64,000 nt of DNA. It comes from Alkalicoccobacillus porphyridii (GTDB lineage: Bacteria; Bacillota; Bacilli; Bacillales; Bacillaceae_D). The stretch lies in the NCBI RefSeq assembly GCF_007293315.1, contig NZ_VLXZ01000007.1, forward strand, positions 62,001 to 126,000. Direction: 5' to 3'. Shown piece after piece: positions 52,281 through 61,460 of the stretch. Made by a program: the position numbers and the translations under genes. Position 1 is the stretch's first letter. Every line of letters starts with the position of its first letter. The notes under the pieces were generated by a model that was not told the DNA's origin, did no database searches, and saw nothing but the letters and a program-made list of their open reading frames with translations.

Positions 52281-52855
52281 GACCTTGGCTCTTGCTAAGT
52301 GAGGGCTTCCTCTTGGTGTTGCGGGGGTTCTTCTTGGTAACATGCTCAGGCTCTTGGTAGTGCGGGGTTTCCTCTTGGTGTTGACACTCGGCTCTTGCTA
52401 TGTCGCTTCTCCCTCTTGGTATTACCTGCTTTCTTCTTGGTAATGACCACCGGCTCTTGCTATGTCGCTTCTCCCTCTTGGTATTACCTGCTTTCTTCTT
52501 GGTAATGACCACCGGCTCTTGCTATGCGGGTTCGCGGGTTCTTCCTCTTGCTATTACGTGCTTTCTTCTTGGTACACCCTCCGGCTCTTGCTATGCGGGT
52601 TCTTCCTCTTGGTATGGCGCGCTTTCTTCTTGGTATTGACCCTTGGCTCTTGCTAAGCTGGACCTTCCTCTTGGTATGGCGCACTTTCTTCTTGGTACAT
52701 CCCCCGGCTCTTGCTACGCGGGTTCTTCCTCTTGCTATTACGTGCTTTCTTCTTGGTACATCCTCCGGCTCTTGCTAAGCTGGGCCTTCCTCTTGGTATT
52801 ACGCGCTTTCTTCTTGGTAATGCCCCCTTGGCTCTTACTAAGCAAATTCTTCCTG
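52281..52855. repeat. tandem array of 62 bp units built from three ~21 bp subunits
   Basis: GGCTCTTGCTA-type cores recur at 52287, 52349, 52390, 52452, 52514, 52583, 52645, 52706, 52767 and 52830, mostly 61-63 bases apart. Each unit has three subunits with cores CTCTTGCTA, CTCTTGGTA and TTCTTGGTA, 20-21 bases apart. Two adjacent units (52390-52451 and 52452-52513) are identical, and one step is 41 bases because a subunit is missing. It fills the gene-free gap upstream of the pst Pho box. All long frames through it are low complexity. Confidence 0.9.
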
Positions 52856-52895
52856 TTTCAATTCGTTTACGCTCACACTCCTTCTCATCTCCACC

Positions 52896-52932
52896 AAAAA
52901 AAAAAGCCTCTGAAGTTTAGTTCTTCAGAGAC
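52896..52932 (-). terminator. terminator of the mtnW-X-B-D operon
   Basis: CTCTGAAG and CTTCAGAG pair around a 7-base loop and are followed in the minus direction by GC and ten T. It lies 17 bases after the mtnD stop and before the tandem array. Confidence 0.9.
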
Positions 52933-52948
52933 TCTGTCCAAATATTCT

Positions 52949-53485
52949 TTATTTCTGGAAATCAGGATCATTAAATGAGTGTGCGACCCAGCCTTCTGGG
53001 TCGATAAATAATCTGACGGCGACAACTTGACGCTCATCTGAGAGGGTAAAGAAATGTGGCACGTTCACCGGAACAGAGATGACATCTCCTGGGGATAGAT
53101 TTACATCAAAGTATCCAGTATCCTCTCCTTTAATGACAAATGTTCCGGATCCTGCTGTAATCGCTCGAACTTCATCTTCTGTATGAGTGTGCACTTGTTC
53201 GAATTTTTTCAACAGTGCTTCTAAATCAGGTGTGTCCTCATTAAGAGCGATCACATCCCAGTTTTTGTAGCCACGGCGCTCTGCTAAAGAACGAATTTCT
53301 TCATCAAATGTAGCCAGCACCTGCTCTTTATTCTCATCATTTAAATGGCATACATTTTGCAAGCTTTCCGGAAGCTTAGTTGGATCCCAATACTCATAAA
53401 GCACCTCTTGGCTTTCTAAAAATTGTCTAACCTCTGTCTCGCCACTAATGGTTTCCCCGGTGTTGCGGATTTGAATCACTGCCAT
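52949..53485 (-). CDS. mtnD: acireductone dioxygenase
   Basis: 178 residues, cupin fold. The metal ligands are H99, H101 and E105 in HTHTEDEVR and H144 in NVPHFFTL. With iron it yields the ketoacid precursor of methionine plus formate; with nickel it gives an off-pathway product and CO. It is the last gene of the minus-strand salvage operon, 12 bases after mtnB. The ATG at 53485 follows GGAGG-like AGGAGGAAG. Confidence 0.93.
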   Translation of the reverse strand: MAVIQIRNTGETISGETEVRQFLESQEVLYEYWDPTKLPESLQNVCHLNDENKEQVLATFDEEIRSLAERRGYKNWDVIALNEDTPDLEALLKKFEQVHTHTEDEVRAITAGSGTFVIKGEDTGYFDVNLSPGDVISVPVNVPHFFTLSDERQVVAVRLFIDPEGWVAHSFNDPDFQK

Positions 53486-53497
53486 AATACTTCCTCC

Positions 53498-54124
53498 TCA
53501 TACAGTAAATTGTTTTAATTTCAAATGATACGCAAACAAAAATTCAAATGCTTCCAAATGCTTTTTCGCCTCAAACCCATTTCGACCCCAAGCAGTAATC
53601 CCATGATTTCGTATGAGTACCCCATAAATCCCTGGTCGTATTTGCTCGGCTACTGCCTCTGCAAGCCTTGGCAATTCTGCATAATTACGAACGATCGGAA
53701 CAGTGATCGAACCGTTTTCTTCCCATATATTAAACGCCTTAATTAACTCTTGATCTTGAAATGTAATCTCTCCTTGGTCTCCATACAATTCAGAAATGAC
53801 ATTGTTGCTTAGGGTATGAACATGTAGAGAGCAGCCTGCATTTGTGTTTTCATAGATTCGTTGATGCAACACCGTCTCCGCTGAAGGTTTTAAGCTAGTG
53901 CTCTCAATCGATTGACTGTGTTCATTTACTAGAAGAAAATCTTCCGCTGTGCGCTTGCGTTTATCCTTTCCACTTGCCGTAACAAGAAAGCGTAAAGGAT
54001 TTTCACTCACCTTAATGGATAGATTTCCGCTTGTTCCTGGGAACCAATCTCTTGCTGCCAGCTCATCCTTAATATCAGCTAATTCGTCCCATTTATCTTG
54101 ATAGGTAGCTTGTAGTGCACTCAC
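53498..54124 (-). CDS. mtnB: methylthioribulose-1-phosphate dehydratase
   Basis: 208 residues, class II aldolase fold. Zinc ligands are H101 and H103 (SLHVHTLSN) plus a later His in RNHGITAWG; the phosphate-binding part is [10 protein letters not shown] and TASGKDKR. It dehydrates MTRu-1-P. The start is GTG at 54124, sharing one base with the mtnX stop, with GGAGG upstream. Confidence 0.93.
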   Translation of the reverse strand: MSALQATYQDKWDELADIKDELAARDWFPGTSGNLSIKVSENPLRFLVTASGKDKRKRTAEDFLLVNEHSQSIESTSLKPSAETVLHQRIYENTNAGCSLHVHTLSNNVISELYGDQGEITFQDQELIKAFNIWEENGSITVPIVRNYAELPRLAEAVAEQIRPGIYGVLIRNHGITAWGRNGFEAKKHLEAFEFLFAYHLKLKQFTV

Positions 54125-54804
54125 TATGCGTTCACCTCCAGCTGTGACTCCAGTTTTTCTATCACTTGATGAAAGCTGTTAAAAGAAGTATGCGTAAGTC
54201 CAAGTTCACGACACTTCTCTAATAGAAAGGAGCCGCATGCAAAGACTTCGTCTGCTTGCTTGGCAGCCTGAAGGTCTGTAATTGAATCCCCGATAACAAT
54301 TTTGTAAAAGTCATCATCCGAGTATTGTCTGAGAATCGTCGGCTTACAGCAGCCACAATCATTTGTACAATGGTTGTCGCAGCTATGCGGCCAGGTGATC
54401 TCAATTGTTGAACCGCTGAAGTCACTGCCATTACAATACACCTCATCTGCTAGCTGAAAGGGTTCTAACACCGGATGCACAAAAAAATCTATGCCTCCAC
54501 TTACAATTTTTAATGTTATTTCCTTCTCTCGTACATAGGCTAGAAACGAAGAAAATCCGTCCCGTATCTCTGCCTGTTCGAGCACAAAGCTGACAATCTC
54601 TTGTTTCCTATCAACTGATATTAAATCAAAAAGTCGACCTACACCAGATCGTATTGAAATACGTTCTGCAAGGATGTCATCTTTAATTGCTTCCCATCCG
54701 GGGGGGTTGATATATTTCATAATGGCAATGATATTATCCTTGGTTGTGATCGTGCCATCAAAGTCACAAAAGATGATTGGCTGTTTTTCTGCAATAGCAA
54801 TCAT
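54124..54804 (-). CDS. mtnX: HK-MTPenyl-1-P phosphatase MtnX
   Basis: 226 residues, HAD superfamily. Motif I is [11 protein letters not shown], motif [12 protein letters not shown], and motif [20 protein letters not shown] Cys cluster ([13 protein letters not shown]) lies in the cap and is typical of MtnX. It removes the phosphate before MtnD acts. ATG at 54804 overlaps the mtnW stop as ATGA, with GGGGGAG upstream. With mtnW it replaces the fused MtnC of other organisms. Confidence 0.93.
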   Translation of the reverse strand: MIAIAEKQPIIFCDFDGTITTKDNIIAIMKYINPPGWEAIKDDILAERISIRSGVGRLFDLISVDRKQEIVSFVLEQAEIRDGFSSFLAYVREKEITLKIVSGGIDFFVHPVLEPFQLADEVYCNGSDFSGSTIEITWPHSCDNHCTNDCGCCKPTILRQYSDDDFYKIVIGDSITDLQAAKQADEVFACGSFLLEKCRELGLTHTSFNSFHQVIEKLESQLEVNA

Positions 54805-56033
54805 TTGGGACTCCCCCACAATTCAAGCGCTGTGGCTAGTTCTGGTGATTCCGCTGCAGCCTCAGCTAGTGTTTTTGATGCTAAGACACCTGATACCGCA
54901 TCACGGAAAGCTTTTGCCCCTGCTTTTGCGCCTCCTGGGTGACCATGAATACCTCCGCCTGCATTAATGACCGAGTCAATGCCGAAATCTTCTATTAACC
55001 ATGGTGTTAAACCTGGATGAATACCAGCCGACGGTACGGGAAACGCTGTGTTGATGGAGCGTTTTTCCCTAAGTGCATCCGCAATGTCTAATGTCTCTGA
55101 CTTTTCCATTGCTACGCTTCCATATGGGGATGGAAATAAAACGAGATCTGCACCTGCTAAGCGTAAAAGCTTACCTAGTAGGACCTTATTAGAAATGCCG
55201 TAATACGGTGATGCTGTTAAAGCACCTGAAACAGCAGGGTGAGCCATGATAGGCACGTTTATCTCTGGATCCTCTGCTAACGCCTGAAGCACATCTAAAC
55301 CATAGGCAAATACATTAAATAATAACGCACTAGCTCCTAGCTCAACCGCGTGTTTGGCCTTCTCTTTTAATTCAAAGGTCCGACCGGTTAAATTAACGGC
55401 GTATAGCTTTCGCTCCCCCGTTTGTTCATACACCTTTGTTAAAACGTCGGCCCCTGTTTTCACACGATCGGTAAATGGGGTAAGAGGGTTATCAAAAAGG
55501 ATCTCGTCATCCTTTACGATGTCTACTCCACCTATTAGTTGATCGAGTAATTGCTGTTTAAACTCAGATAAGTCCTTACCGATCATTCCTTTAAAAATAC
55601 TCATAACTAAAGGACGATCATAAACACTAAGATGACTACGTATGCTCTCTATTCCAACTTGTGGTCCAGGAAAAGCTGCTTCTAAAGTCGGTTCGAAATC
55701 AACATCAACTAGCTTAATTTCCCCGTCCAAAGAAAGCTTCCCAAAAATGGTTGTTAATATCGCAGGAATATCTGCAGAAAAATTAGCTTGCGGATAAGCA
55801 ATTTTTATTAAACCCGTTGTTCGCTCTTCTCCAAATACACGTGTAGCTTCATCCGACGCTTTTTCTTCCACTACTTCTACTACCTCGCCTTTATGTTTTT
55901 CTAGTTGTTTTTTTTCAAGTGTCGGTAAATGTGTCCATGAGCCAATGGTTAGACCTAATGCAATGGATTCAGCTTTTTTGTGCAAGTCTTTTTTGGGGTC
56001 GTATACTCGATATGTAGCTGTCACAATACTCAC
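54801..56033 (-). CDS. mtnW: 2,3-diketomethylthiopentyl-1-phosphate enolase MtnW
   Basis: 410 residues, RuBisCO-like protein of the enolase type. It has the N-terminal RuBisCO fold and a barrel with [33 protein letters not shown] (uncarboxylated or carbamylated Lys and acidic ligands as in the family) and [17 protein letters not shown] at the phosphate site. It does not fix CO2. The start is GTG 56033 with AAGGAGG at nine bases. It is the first gene behind the minus-strand SAM-I riboswitch. Confidence 0.94.
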   Translation of the reverse strand: MSIVTATYRVYDPKKDLHKKAESIALGLTIGSWTHLPTLEKKQLEKHKGEVVEVVEEKASDEATRVFGEERTTGLIKIAYPQANFSADIPAILTTIFGKLSLDGEIKLVDVDFEPTLEAAFPGPQVGIESIRSHLSVYDRPLVMSIFKGMIGKDLSEFKQQLLDQLIGGVDIVKDDEILFDNPLTPFTDRVKTGADVLTKVYEQTGERKLYAVNLTGRTFELKEKAKHAVELGASALLFNVFAYGLDVLQALAEDPEINVPIMAHPAVSGALTASPYYGISNKVLLGKLLRLAGADLVLFPSPYGSVAMEKSETLDIADALREKRSINTAFPVPSAGIHPGLTPWLIEDFGIDSVINAGGGIHGHPGGAKAGAKAFRDAVSGVLASKTLAEAAAESPELATALELWGSPK

Positions 56034-56060
56034 TTCATGTATCCTCCTTCCTACTAAAAC

Positions 56061-56219
56061 AAAAAGTCCACTTCTATTTGAAGAGGACGGTGTGCCAGTT
56101 TCATGTCCTCTTATCTACCAAGGTAACCTTGTGAGAATTAGCACCTTGAATTGACCCAAAAGCCAAAACAGGTTGCCGGGTTTCATTGGGATCGTCCCTC
56201 CACCAGCTCTTCATAAGAG
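56061..56219 (-). ncRNA. SAM-I (S-box) riboswitch controlling mtnW-X-B-D
   Basis: On the minus strand the aptamer opens CTCTTATGAAGAGCTGGTGG at 56219, passes AGGGACGATCCCAATGAAAC and CCGGCAACC, and closes with ATAAGAGG near 56107. The expression platform is legible: GTCCTCTTC pairs with GAAGTGGAC before TTTTT (terminator, 56061-56088), while the same GTCCTCTT can pair with AAGAGGAC of the P1 side (antiterminator). High SAM should switch the operon off. Confidence 0.95.
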
Positions 56220-56253
56220 TAAATAATATGTAAAGTCTATAAATATACTAAGG

Positions 56254-56282
56254 ATTATGACAGCGAGCATCTATTCTGTCAA
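56254..56282 (-). promoter_or_regulatory. promoter for the mtnW operon
   Basis: On the minus strand TTGACA (56277-56282) is followed after exactly 17 bases by CATAAT (56254-56259), about 35 bases before the riboswitch. Confidence 0.85.
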
Positions 56283-56310
56283 TTAGAAAAAATCTATTTA
56301 TCAGAATGTA

Positions 56311-56339
56311 TTGACATCTAAGACAAACCTTCGTATTAT
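56311..56339 (+). promoter_or_regulatory. promoter for the transporter-mtnK-mtnA operon
   Basis: TTGACA (56311-56316), a 17-base spacer, then TATTAT (56334-56339), about 60 bases before the plus-strand riboswitch. It lies back to back with the mtnW promoter, 28 bases apart, without overlap. Confidence 0.85.
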
Positions 56340-56400
56340 TTTAACCAACTACTCATATTGGGAAAAACAGAATACGAGTATACAACAACTAAATGAAACA

Positions 56401-56597
56401 CTCTTATCGAGAGCTGGCTGAGGGAATTGGCCCTGTGAAGCCCGGCAACCGACCTACTCATCAGAATTCTGGTGAAAACCTTAAAGGTTTTAAGGCACGG
56501 TGCTACATCCAACAGTATCGGATTCTATATCCGAACTGAAAGATAAGAGGACGGACCACAGCATTCCGCCTCTTTCTTTCATGAAAGAGGCTTTTTT
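56401..56597 (+). ncRNA. SAM-I (S-box) riboswitch controlling the transporter and mtnKA
   Basis: The aptamer opens CTCTTATCGAGAGCTGGCTG at 56401, passes AGGGAATTGGCCCTGTGAAG and CCCGGCAACC, and closes with GATAAGAGG at 56542-56550. The terminator GCCTCTTTC/GAAAGAGGC with six T is at 56568-56597. CCGCCTCTT can pair alternatively with AAGAGGACGG from the aptamer side, giving the antiterminator. SAM binding should reduce expression. Confidence 0.96.
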
Positions 56598-56623
56598 ATA
56601 TGGATAAAGGGGAGAGATTGTGT

Positions 56624-57727
56624 ATGGCAAAGTATTACGGGGTTCAATCATTAGGAATTACAGCAATAGCCTTATTATTACTAGCAGGATGCGGGGACAG
56701 TGAGGCAAATGAAGCTCAAGCAGACATAGACTTAGATGGTGTTCCTGAAAGATTTGCACAGGGAGAAGGAGCCAAAGTAAAGGTCATTCGAAAAATAGGT
56801 GGAGACGATCATACGGCACAATATTTGGCTGGTGTTCAACAAGAAGGAGAAGCATTAGGGTTTGATGTCGACGTATTTACCGCTAATGGAGACACAGCAA
56901 GTTACCACGATGCGATTTCACAAGCGATTGACGCAAATTATGACGGTTTAATTCTTTCTCACGGTGATGATGCCGCTACTATAGAAGCAGTACAACGGGC
57001 CGTAGATCAAGGAATTGAAGTTGTCACATTTGATTCTAATCCAGAATTAGAGTCAATTGAAGGTGTAACTCTCACCTCACAGGATGATGAGGAGTTAGCT
57101 AGCCTTGCACTGGATCAACTTGTTGAGGATGTAAATGGGGAAGCAAATATTCTTTATCTTTGGGTGGACGGCTTTCCACCAATGGTCAGACGAGATACCG
57201 TTTATCAAGAAGTCCTAGCAGAGAATTCTGAAATTAATGAGCTTGAACGCTTTGGTGTTGCTGCTGAGGATACATCCACTCAAACACAAAATGCAGTAGC
57301 TGCTTTACTTAATAAATATCCTGAAGGTGAAATTGATGCCATATTTGCGACGTGGGATGCCTTTGCTATTGGAGCCGCTCGTGCATTAGAAGAAGCTGGG
57401 CGTGATGAGATTTCTATTTACGGAATCGATGTTTCGAATGCTGACCTGCAAATCATGCAACAGGAAAATAGCACATGGGACTACACAGCTGCCGTTGACC
57501 CGAAACTAATTGGAGAAATTAATTTAAGACTATTAGCAAAAAAATTAGCAGGTGAGGAAACACCTCAGTTTTATGACTTAGAAGCATCTCTTATATCTAG
57601 AGATCAATTAATAGAAGCAAATGCCGAAGTAAATATGGTTTCATTAGCTGATGTGATTCCAGGGTGGGGCGAGTCGGATGCTTTTGAGGAAGATTGGATG
57701 ACCGTGCTAAAAGATCATAACAAATAG
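56624..57727 (+). CDS. sugar-type ABC substrate-binding lipoprotein (candidate methylthioribose receptor)
   Basis: 367 residues. The signal ends LLLLAGC with lipidated Cys23. The rest is a periplasmic-binding-protein type I fold of the ribose/BMP group: YLAGVQQEGEALGFDVDVF, DGLILSHGDDAATIEAVQRA, VVTFDSNPE and IYGIDVSNADLQIMQ. ATG at 56624 lies nine bases after GGGGAG. It follows a SAM-I riboswitch and precedes the ATPase, permease, mtnK and mtnA. The ligand is therefore inferred to be 5-methylthioribose or a related nucleoside, which is not shown by sequence alone. Confidence 0.85.
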   Translation: MAKYYGVQSLGITAIALLLLAGCGDSEANEAQADIDLDGVPERFAQGEGAKVKVIRKIGGDDHTAQYLAGVQQEGEALGFDVDVFTANGDTASYHDAISQAIDANYDGLILSHGDDAATIEAVQRAVDQGIEVVTFDSNPELESIEGVTLTSQDDEELASLALDQLVEDVNGEANILYLWVDGFPPMVRRDTVYQEVLAENSEINELERFGVAAEDTSTQTQNAVAALLNKYPEGEIDAIFATWDAFAIGAARALEEAGRDEISIYGIDVSNADLQIMQQENSTWDYTAAVDPKLIGEINLRLLAKKLAGEETPQFYDLEASLISRDQLIEANAEVNMVSLADVIPGWGESDAFEEDWMTVLKDHNK

Positions 57728-57735
57728 GTGATGAC

Positions 57736-59232
57736 ATGGAATTACGTATGAATGATATATCCGTTTCGTATCCAGGTGTTCAGGCACTTGATCAGGTCTC
57801 ATTGTCGGTGAGTGGCGGAACTACACATGCTCTTATTGGAGCAAATGGTGCAGGCAAATCAACGTTAATGAAGGTTCTTTCTGGCTCTGAACCTAGTTAT
57901 ACAGGCAGCATATCCATCAATGGACAAAACGTCTCAATTCAATCACCTAAAGATGCACAAAAACACGGGATCCAAATGGTTCAGCAGGAGGTTGATGCTG
58001 GTTTAGTACCTAACTTGACGGTTGCAGAGAATCTCCACTTGCACACATTTGGTGCAAACAATAACGTTGCACCTTTTATTAAGTGGAAACAGATTCGTAA
58101 ACAAGCTTCAGATAGTTTGCAGGCTTTAGAAATAAAGATTGCTCCTAACACTTTGGTCAGTGATTTATCACTCGCAGAAAAACAAATGATATTGATTACA
58201 AGAGCGGTATTGACTGATTGTAAGATCTTAATTTTAGATGAACCAACGGCACCATTAAGCCTTTCTGAAACCAAACAGCTCTTTCGTATCGTGCGAGACT
58301 TACTGAAAAAAAATGTAGCGGTCATCTTTATTTCTCATCGCTTACCTGAGTTATTTGAAATATGTGACTTGATCACTGTAATGAGGAATGGATGTATGGT
58401 TTCTTCACAGCCCATCTCTCGGACCTCTATTGAGCAAGTAGTTGAAGATATGCTGGGTGAACCATTACAAAATCAATTTGTTGATCGAATTCCTAATGTG
58501 AAAGAAATTTTTCTTGAGGCTCGTGAGCTTTCAGATGGTCTGGATATAGAGAATGTATCTCTTCATGTGAAAAAGGGAGAAATTATTGGCTTAGCAGGAC
58601 TAGTTGGAGCCGGTAAAACGGAGCTTTGTAAGTTATTATTTGGAGCCTCTAAAGCTACTTCTGGCTCCCTCTTATTAGATGGGGAACACATCACCTTAAC
58701 ATCGCCCTCTGAAGCCGTTAAACATGGACTTGCCCTTGTACCAGAAGAAAGACGGAAGGAAGGCATTCTTGTTGGTGAATCAGTCCTAATAAATCTAGCA
58801 ACAGTGAATCTAAAAAAATTTAGTAATCATTTTGGCTTTATCAATGTTAAAAAGCAGAAAAAAGCTGCCACAGAAATGGTTGATGTCTTGGATATAAAAA
58901 CACCTCGTATGGAAACATTGGTGGCGCATTTATCAGGTGGGAATCAACAAAAGGTTGCCATAGGTAAATGGCTGGTTGCCGATGCGGATGTGTATATTTT
59001 TGATGAACCTACTAAAGGCGTAGATGTTGGTGCCCGTAAAGATATATTTGAACTAATATCAGTCCTTGCCAAACGAGGAAAATCAGTCATTTATGCTTCC
59101 TGTGAATTAGCAGATATTATCGGCATGACGGATCGTACCTACGTTCTTTATGATGGACAGATTGTGAAGGAATTGATCACCAAAGACACAAATGAAGAAG
59201 AATTACTGTATCTCTCCACAGGAGGCAACTAG
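57736..59232 (+). CDS. RbsA-type ABC ATPase (candidate methylthioribose importer)
   Basis: 498 residues with two ABC cassettes, as in ribose-family importers. The first has GANGAGKSTLMKVL and LILDEPTAPLS; its signature region reads DLSLAEKQMILI, so the canonical LSGGQ is altered. The second has GLVGAGKTELCKLL, LSGGNQQKVAIGKWL and IFDEPTKGVDVGA. The second Walker A ends GKT rather than GKS. It begins eight bases after the receptor gene. One cassette is probably catalytic and the other structural, as in RbsA. Confidence 0.88.
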   Translation: MELRMNDISVSYPGVQALDQVSLSVSGGTTHALIGANGAGKSTLMKVLSGSEPSYTGSISINGQNVSIQSPKDAQKHGIQMVQQEVDAGLVPNLTVAENLHLHTFGANNNVAPFIKWKQIRKQASDSLQALEIKIAPNTLVSDLSLAEKQMILITRAVLTDCKILILDEPTAPLSLSETKQLFRIVRDLLKKNVAVIFISHRLPELFEICDLITVMRNGCMVSSQPISRTSIEQVVEDMLGEPLQNQFVDRIPNVKEIFLEARELSDGLDIENVSLHVKKGEIIGLAGLVGAGKTELCKLLFGASKATSGSLLLDGEHITLTSPSEAVKHGLALVPEERRKEGILVGESVLINLATVNLKKFSNHFGFINVKKQKKAATEMVDVLDIKTPRMETLVAHLSGGNQQKVAIGKWLVADADVYIFDEPTKGVDVGARKDIFELISVLAKRGKSVIYASCELADIIGMTDRTYVLYDGQIVKELITKDTNEEELLYLSTGGN

Positions 59233-59233
59233 A

Positions 59234-60220
59234 ATGGCAGAGCTTGAAGTAAAACAGACAACATCGTTTGATTTGTTTCGTTTCTTATATAAGTACGGAA
59301 CGATTATTCTTATTGTTCTATTAATTATCGGATTTTCAGCTACTAATCCATCGTTTCTACAGCCAAGTAATGTGATCACAATCCTCAGATCTATTTCTAT
59401 TGTCACGATCATTGCCATTGGCATTACTATTTCATTGTCTGTTGGAGGCTTTGATTTATCTGTTGGTTCCGTTGCCTCTCTCTCTAATGCTGTTGTGATT
59501 TCAATGTTTGTCTGGTATGGCCAGCCAACGTTTATAGCACTTGCAGCGGCCGTCGCGGCTGCCCTTGTAGTTGGGGCACTTAATTCGTTTATGATTGTAA
59601 AGGTTCGCATTCCTGATTTGCTGTTAACGTTAGCAATGATGTTTATCATTCAAGGGGTTGCACTTACCTATACAAAAGGCGCAACCATCTCTGAAAATAT
59701 GATTCTATCAGATGGAAGTTACGCAGAAGGAACAATCAGTTCTCTTTTCGCAAAATTCGGTCAGGTCCCTTACATAATTATCATTATGATTGTGTGTGTC
59801 GTTGTAGTTCATATCTTTTTGACGTATACCAAGCACGGGCGCTGCCTTTATATCATTGGAGGTAATGAAGAAGCTGCTAGATTATCCGGGATTGCCGTGA
59901 ACAAATATAAAATCCTTGCCTACCTTCTATCCGCCTTTTTTGCATCACTTGGTGGAATAGTGCTTGCCTCTCGAGTAATGACCGCTGAAATTCAAGCTGG
60001 TGGCCCCTATTTAATGGATGCCGTTGCTGCCGCTTTTATCGGCTTTGCTGTTTTTGGTGCAGGTAAACCAAATGCCATTGGAACCTTTGTTGGGGCTGTA
60101 TTAATCGGAATTCTTGCAAACGGACTTGTGATGATGAGTGTTCCTTATTATGCAATGGATATTGTAAAAGGATCCGTGCTCGCCTTAGCACTTGCTATTA
60201 CTTATTATAAATTCAAATGA
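59234..60220 (+). CDS. RbsC-type ABC permease (candidate methylthioribose importer)
   Basis: 328 residues with about nine membrane helices and the BPD_transp_2 hallmark ISLSVGGFDLSVGSVASLSN, then MIVKVRIPDLLLTLAMM and GGNEEAARLSGIAVNKYK, the coupling segment. Only one permease gene is present, so the channel should be a homodimer as in ribose uptake. ATG at 59234 lies eight bases after GGAGG and one base after the ATPase stop; a longer frame overlaps the ATPase gene and is not used. Confidence 0.88.
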   Translation: MAELEVKQTTSFDLFRFLYKYGTIILIVLLIIGFSATNPSFLQPSNVITILRSISIVTIIAIGITISLSVGGFDLSVGSVASLSNAVVISMFVWYGQPTFIALAAAVAAALVVGALNSFMIVKVRIPDLLLTLAMMFIIQGVALTYTKGATISENMILSDGSYAEGTISSLFAKFGQVPYIIIIMIVCVVVVHIFLTYTKHGRCLYIIGGNEEAARLSGIAVNKYKILAYLLSAFFASLGGIVLASRVMTAEIQAGGPYLMDAVAAAFIGFAVFGAGKPNAIGTFVGAVLIGILANGLVMMSVPYYAMDIVKGSVLALALAITYYKFK

Positions 60221-60234
60221 ACGGAGGACTTCAA

Positions 60235-61449
60235 ATGACAACATTTACTGAATCATATTTTACAATGACGGAAACGGATGCAATAATCTATGCAAAGGAT
60301 CACCTGACCTTCTTTTCAGAGGATGCTGAGCTTTCATGTAAAGAGATTGGAGACGGAAACTTAAACTACGTTTTTCGTTTGGTAGATAGCAAAAGCGGAG
60401 ACTCCCTCATTATTAAACAGGCTGGTCCAGTGGCACGAATCTCTGATGAGTTTAAAGTTTCCCCTGACCGTAATCGTATTGAGCATGATATCTTAAAAAT
60501 ACAAGGTGAGCTTGTACCTGAATTTGTTCCGGAGGTTTATCATTACGATCCGATTATGAACTGCACAGCTATGCAGGACCTGTCTAACTATACGATTTTA
60601 CGTAAGGCTTTTTTGACGCATCAAACTTTTCCACAGCTTGCGGATCATGTCTCTAGTTTTTTAGTTAATACTCTTCTGTTAACTTCGGATCTTGTGCTTG
60701 GTCACAAAGAGAAAAAGGATCAAGTTAAAGCCTTTATCAATCCCGAGCTTTGCGAGATTACCGAGGATCTTGTATACACAGAACCTTTTTATGATTGCCC
60801 TCGTAATGAGGTGTTTGAGGGAACGCTGCCTTTTGTTCGAGAAGAAATTTGGAGTGATGAAACGTTAAAATTAGAAACGGCGAAGCTTAAGTTTCAGTTT
60901 CTCACAAAAGCTCAGTCACTTATCCATGGAGACTTTCATACGGGCTCAATCTTTGTGACCGAGGATCAGACAAAGGTAATTGATGCTGAGTTTGCATTTT
61001 ATGGACCCGCAGGCTACGATATTGGGAACATCATTGCCAACCTTATTTTTGCGTATGTGAATGGTGAGCAGACGATTTATGATCCGATTGAACGTGAGCG
61101 TTTTACTGGTTACATCTTAACAACCATTCAAGACATCATTAATCAATTTAAAGAAAAATTTACGTATGCTTTTTTTGACCATGTAACGGAGCGTGTGGCT
61201 GAATACCCTGGATTCCTTGAGCATTACTTAGAGGAGCTTCTTGCGGACACAGCTGCAGTGTGCGGACTTGAACTGAGTCGCAGGGTCATCGGACTTGCAC
61301 CCGTACAGGATTTAACTGACATTGCTGATCCCGATAAACGTGCCGCGGCTGAAATAGCGTGCTTAAAAGCAGCCAAAGTATTTATTTTGAATCGCCATGA
61401 CTTTTTTCATGGAGAGGACTTCACCCGGGTTCTTCAAGAGCATACTTAA
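60235..61449 (+). CDS. mtnK: 5-methylthioribose kinase
   Basis: 404 residues, aminoglycoside-phosphotransferase-like kinase. Gly-rich loop [13 protein letters not shown], catalytic [11 protein letters not shown] and metal-binding [18 protein letters not shown] are as in MtnK. It phosphorylates MTR at C1. ATG at 60235 follows GGAGG by seven bases. Its place directly behind an importer gene supports uptake of MTR as its substrate, in addition to internal MTR made by MTA nucleosidase. Confidence 0.95.
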   Translation: MTTFTESYFTMTETDAIIYAKDHLTFFSEDAELSCKEIGDGNLNYVFRLVDSKSGDSLIIKQAGPVARISDEFKVSPDRNRIEHDILKIQGELVPEFVPEVYHYDPIMNCTAMQDLSNYTILRKAFLTHQTFPQLADHVSSFLVNTLLLTSDLVLGHKEKKDQVKAFINPELCEITEDLVYTEPFYDCPRNEVFEGTLPFVREEIWSDETLKLETAKLKFQFLTKAQSLIHGDFHTGSIFVTEDQTKVIDAEFAFYGPAGYDIGNIIANLIFAYVNGEQTIYDPIERERFTGYILTTIQDIINQFKEKFTYAFFDHVTERVAEYPGFLEHYLEELLADTAAVCGLELSRRVIGLAPVQDLTDIADPDKRAAAEIACLKAAKVFILNRHDFFHGEDFTRVLQEHT

Positions 61450-61460
61450 GGAGTGTACTT

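Noticed and set aside
52281-52855. Possible CRISPR array.
   Set aside because: There are no constant repeats separated by unique spacers of equal length; all parts of the unit are repeated, and no cas genes are present.
52186-52978. Several overlapping open frames on both strands across the 62 bp tandem array.
   Set aside because: They have no ribosome sites, give low-complexity Leu/Cys-rich or Lys/Arg-rich peptides, and stay open in many frames because the repeat unit lacks stops.
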